Source: JBBQER01 sp052148155 (GTDB lineage: Bacteria; Actinomycetota; Acidimicrobiia; IMCC26256; PALSA-610). Taken from it: DNA of 61,494 nt. This document shows positions 59,772 to 61,494 of this stretch, in pieces. The notes under the pieces are model-generated. The model was not told the origin of the DNA and made no database searches. It saw only the letters and a list, made by a program, of their open reading frames with translations. The translations under genes and the position numbers were made by a program. The stretch is from positions 1 to 61,494 of the forward strand of contig JBKQIY010000050.1 in the NCBI GenBank assembly GCA_052148155.1. The letters are read 5' to 3'. Within the stretch, counting starts at the first letter, position 1. The number at the start of each line of letters is the position of its first letter.

Positions 59772-60846
59772 CGCCACAGCACCGGCCCGGGGACCGGACC
59801 CGGTCGACTGGGGCACCGCCCGAACCGTCGCGCGCATCGTCGCGGGACGCGACCCGCTCGTCTCGTCCTATCTCGGGGCGTCGTTGGATGCCGACTTCGG
59901 CGCGCTCACCGTCGTCGCTGAAGAGCTCGTCGCCGCGCACACCGGCCTTCACCCGCCTGGACACGTACGCGCGGTCGTGCTCGACCGACGGGAATGGGTC
60001 GACTCCAATCTCGCGTCGATGCGCAACCTCCTCGACCCGCTGATGCAACGTTTCGGCGAGAAGATGGCACACAACCCGTTGGCACCTATCGGTCGGCGAA
60101 TCGCCGCAACCGAGATGGGCGCATTGCTCGGATATGTCGCGCAACGTGTCCTCGGCCAATACGACCTGCTCGTCCCCGACGATCGCGGCGAGGCGGTCTA
60201 CTACGTCGGCGCCAACGTGCTCGGCTTGGAGAAACGCTACGCGTTCCGGCCCCGCGACTTCAGGCTGTGGATCGCGATCCACGAAGTGACCCACCGCGCC
60301 CAGTTCGTCGGGGTTCCGTGGATGCGCCAATACTTCCTTTCACTCGTTCAGCAAGTGTTCGAGCTCGTCGACCCCGATCCCCGCACCCTCGCCCGCGCCC
60401 TGTCCAACGCGGTGGAAGCGATCCGCCGTGGCGAGAACCCGCTCGACGAGGGCGGTCTCGTCTCCCTTATCGCCACCGAAGAGCAGCGCGGCGTCCTCGG
60501 CCAGGTGCAGGCACTCATGTCGCTGCTCGAAGGACACGGCAACGTCGTGATGACCGATCTCGGCCGTCGGCACGTCGCGGGCGAGGAACGCATGGCGCGG
60601 GTGCTGCACCAGCGGCGCCAAAGCGGCGGTATCGCCTCCCAGATACAGAAACTGCTCGGCCTCGAACAGAAGATGCGCCAATACGAGGTCGGGGAGAAGT
60701 TCGTGCGAGGCGTCCTCGACATCGGTGGACCGCGCGCCATCGATCATGCATGGGTCGGGCCGGAAAACCTTCCGTTGCTCGCCGAACTCGACGATCCCAG
60801 CGCGTGGTTGACGCGCGTCCAGAAGCTGCACGCCGCCGGACGCTGA
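59764..60846 (+). CDS. DUF2342-type zinc-dependent metalloprotease
   Basis: Protein of 360 residues, a largely helical zincin. The active site is IAIHEVTHRAQF, with His173 and His177, and a downstream LEGHGNVVMTD supplies the third ligand (Glu). The family is actinobacterial and has been annotated as associated with coenzyme F420 biosynthesis, though its substrate is not known. It is coupled to the preceding small membrane protein and followed closely by a regulator gene. No signal peptide, so cytoplasmic. Confidence 0.9.
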   Translation: MTDATAPARGPDPVDWGTARTVARIVAGRDPLVSSYLGASLDADFGALTVVAEELVAAHTGLHPPGHVRAVVLDRREWVDSNLASMRNLLDPLMQRFGEKMAHNPLAPIGRRIAATEMGALLGYVAQRVLGQYDLLVPDDRGEAVYYVGANVLGLEKRYAFRPRDFRLWIAIHEVTHRAQFVGVPWMRQYFLSLVQQVFELVDPDPRTLARALSNAVEAIRRGENPLDEGGLVSLIATEEQRGVLGQVQALMSLLEGHGNVVMTDLGRRHVAGEERMARVLHQRRQSGGIASQIQKLLGLEQKMRQYEVGEKFVRGVLDIGGPRAIDHAWVGPENLPLLAELDDPSAWLTRVQKLHAAGR

Positions 60847-60855
60847 CCCACGCTC

Positions 60856-61494
60856 GTGCCGAGCCTGTTGATGATCGGCGAGCCGCGCGAGCGTGTCGAA
60901 GAGTGGCGGGCCGGACTGGAGACCGCCGGATACCGCATCGTGGTTTCACCCCCCGACGACACCGCGACCCTGCGCATGCCGGCCGCGGTTCCCGACGCGA
61001 TCGTGTTGGGCGCACCCGGAACCGAGGCTCGGGCATGGAAGGTGCTCGAGGCGTTGCGCCAGGACCCCTCGGCCTTGTCGGTCGTGCCGGTCGTCGCGGT
61101 TGTCGACCACGGAGCCCTCGAAGACGGTCTGCGCGCCGCGATCGAGGGTGCGGTGCGATGCCTGGCCGAACCGGTCGACACCACCGAGCTGACCGCCACG
61201 CTCGATGCGGTCCTCGGCTCCACGCTGTCGCAGCCCGAACAGTCCCGGCTCGCTCGTCAACGTGCGCTCGCCGTGCTGGCCCGCATCGAAGCGCGCGGCG
61301 CGGCATCCGACGACGACGACGTGCGGCCCCGGCCCGTGCACCTCACCCGTTTGGAGCACAGTCCCGTCCGTGCCGCCGAACCCGAACCGATCGCCGACGC
61401 CCGAAGACGGCTCGCGGCGCTCACCACCAAACAGCGTGGATTGCTGTACCTGTTGGAAGCCGAAGGCGGCGTCACCGCGGTCGCGGCGCGGCTC
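60856..61494 (+). CDS. Regulator with degenerate receiver domain (C-terminus beyond window edge)
   Basis: The 213 visible codons from GTG 60856 start with a receiver-like fold (LLMIGEPRERVEEWRAGLET, DAIVLGAPGTEARAWKVLEA, VPVVAVVDHG, CLAEPVDTTELTATLDAV). The phospho-acceptor Asp is missing (VLGAP where VLLD is expected) and the Lys before Pro is Glu. A variable acidic linker follows. Near the edge TTKQRGLLYLLEAEGGVTAV looks like the start of a helix-turn-helix. A phosphorylation-independent transcription factor is likely. It starts nine bases after the protease stop. Confidence 0.65.
   Translation, partial: MPSLLMIGEPRERVEEWRAGLETAGYRIVVSPPDDTATLRMPAAVPDAIVLGAPGTEARAWKVLEALRQDPSALSVVPVVAVVDHGALEDGLRAAIEGAVRCLAEPVDTTELTATLDAVLGSTLSQPEQSRLARQRALAVLARIEARGAASDDDDVRPRPVHLTRLEHSPVRAAEPEPIADARRRLAALTTKQRGLLYLLEAEGGVTAVAARL

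Overview
The window is GC-rich, densely coded DNA from an actinobacterium. Support for this comes from a SigR/RsrA-type sigma and zinc anti-sigma pair, a DUF2342-type zinc metalloprotease, a two-domain GlnE, a topoisomerase I with a lysine-rich tail instead of zinc fingers, many GTG/TTG starts and several probable leaderless transcripts. The gene mix (K+-independent H+-pyrophosphatase, an MFS gene overlapping tmk, GlnE divergent from glutamine-dependent NAD+ synthetase) suggests the class Acidimicrobiia, but that placement is tentative. No CRISPR array, rRNA or intact insertion sequence was seen. There is one tRNA gene.

Layout. 1-1.05 kb: a YtrA-type GntR repressor translationally coupled to an ABC ATPase that runs off the left edge, with a near-perfect operator over the repressor start. 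1.35-4.14 kb: an accessory block with a three-gene unknown cassette (TIGR04255-type protein, HTH protein, conserved unknown), then a decayed VapBC module whose toxin has an in-frame TGA. 4.2-10.6 kb: a two-component system divergent from a lipoprotein / membrane-fusion / ABC ATPase / permease operon of MacAB type. 10.6-13.0 kb: a decayed ArsR gene, PadR, a methyltransferase and a winged-helix regulator. 13.0-24.7 kb: housekeeping genes (glnE, nadE, a DMT transporter, a primary-type sigma factor, glutamate decarboxylase, a HAD phosphatase), plus a three-gene ferritin-like cluster behind a perfect 34-bp palindrome. 25-30 kb: secreted and membrane proteins. 30.2-43.9 kb: a MrfA-like helicase, a TrkA pair, a DtxR regulator, hppA, DedA, topA, MFS, tmk and holB.

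At 43.9-48.3 kb an integrative element sits in tRNA-Thr(CGT). The tRNA 3' half and its downstream flank are repeated exactly (71 bp) 4,099 bp away. A truncated tyrosine integrase lies beside the tRNA, and matching tandem ATGGCGCG repeats sit inside both ends as candidate integrase arm sites. The cargo is an ECF41-like sigma factor, small unknown proteins, a possible cysteine-hydrolase-like protein and a DUF433/DUF5615 toxin-antitoxin pair whose toxin is frameshifted. A second decayed integrase tail beyond the right repeat shows that more than one element has inserted here.

From 48.3 kb to the right edge are a YdeI-like protein, a reductase-fold protein, a lipoprotein, a copper operon (CopC-CopD fusion plus YcnI), a GNAT enzyme, a secreted three-repeat fibronectin protein, an acyltransferase, a beta-propeller, SigR/RsrA, a small membrane protein, the DUF2342 protease and the start of a regulator with a degenerate receiver domain.

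The main leads are the 1.35-3.54 kb cassette, the operator-controlled ferritin-like trio at 18.5-20.7 kb, the tRNA-Thr element with its paired arm-site repeats, and the repeated pattern of toxins inactivated beside readable antitoxins. All assignments come from reading the sequence; no database search was run.
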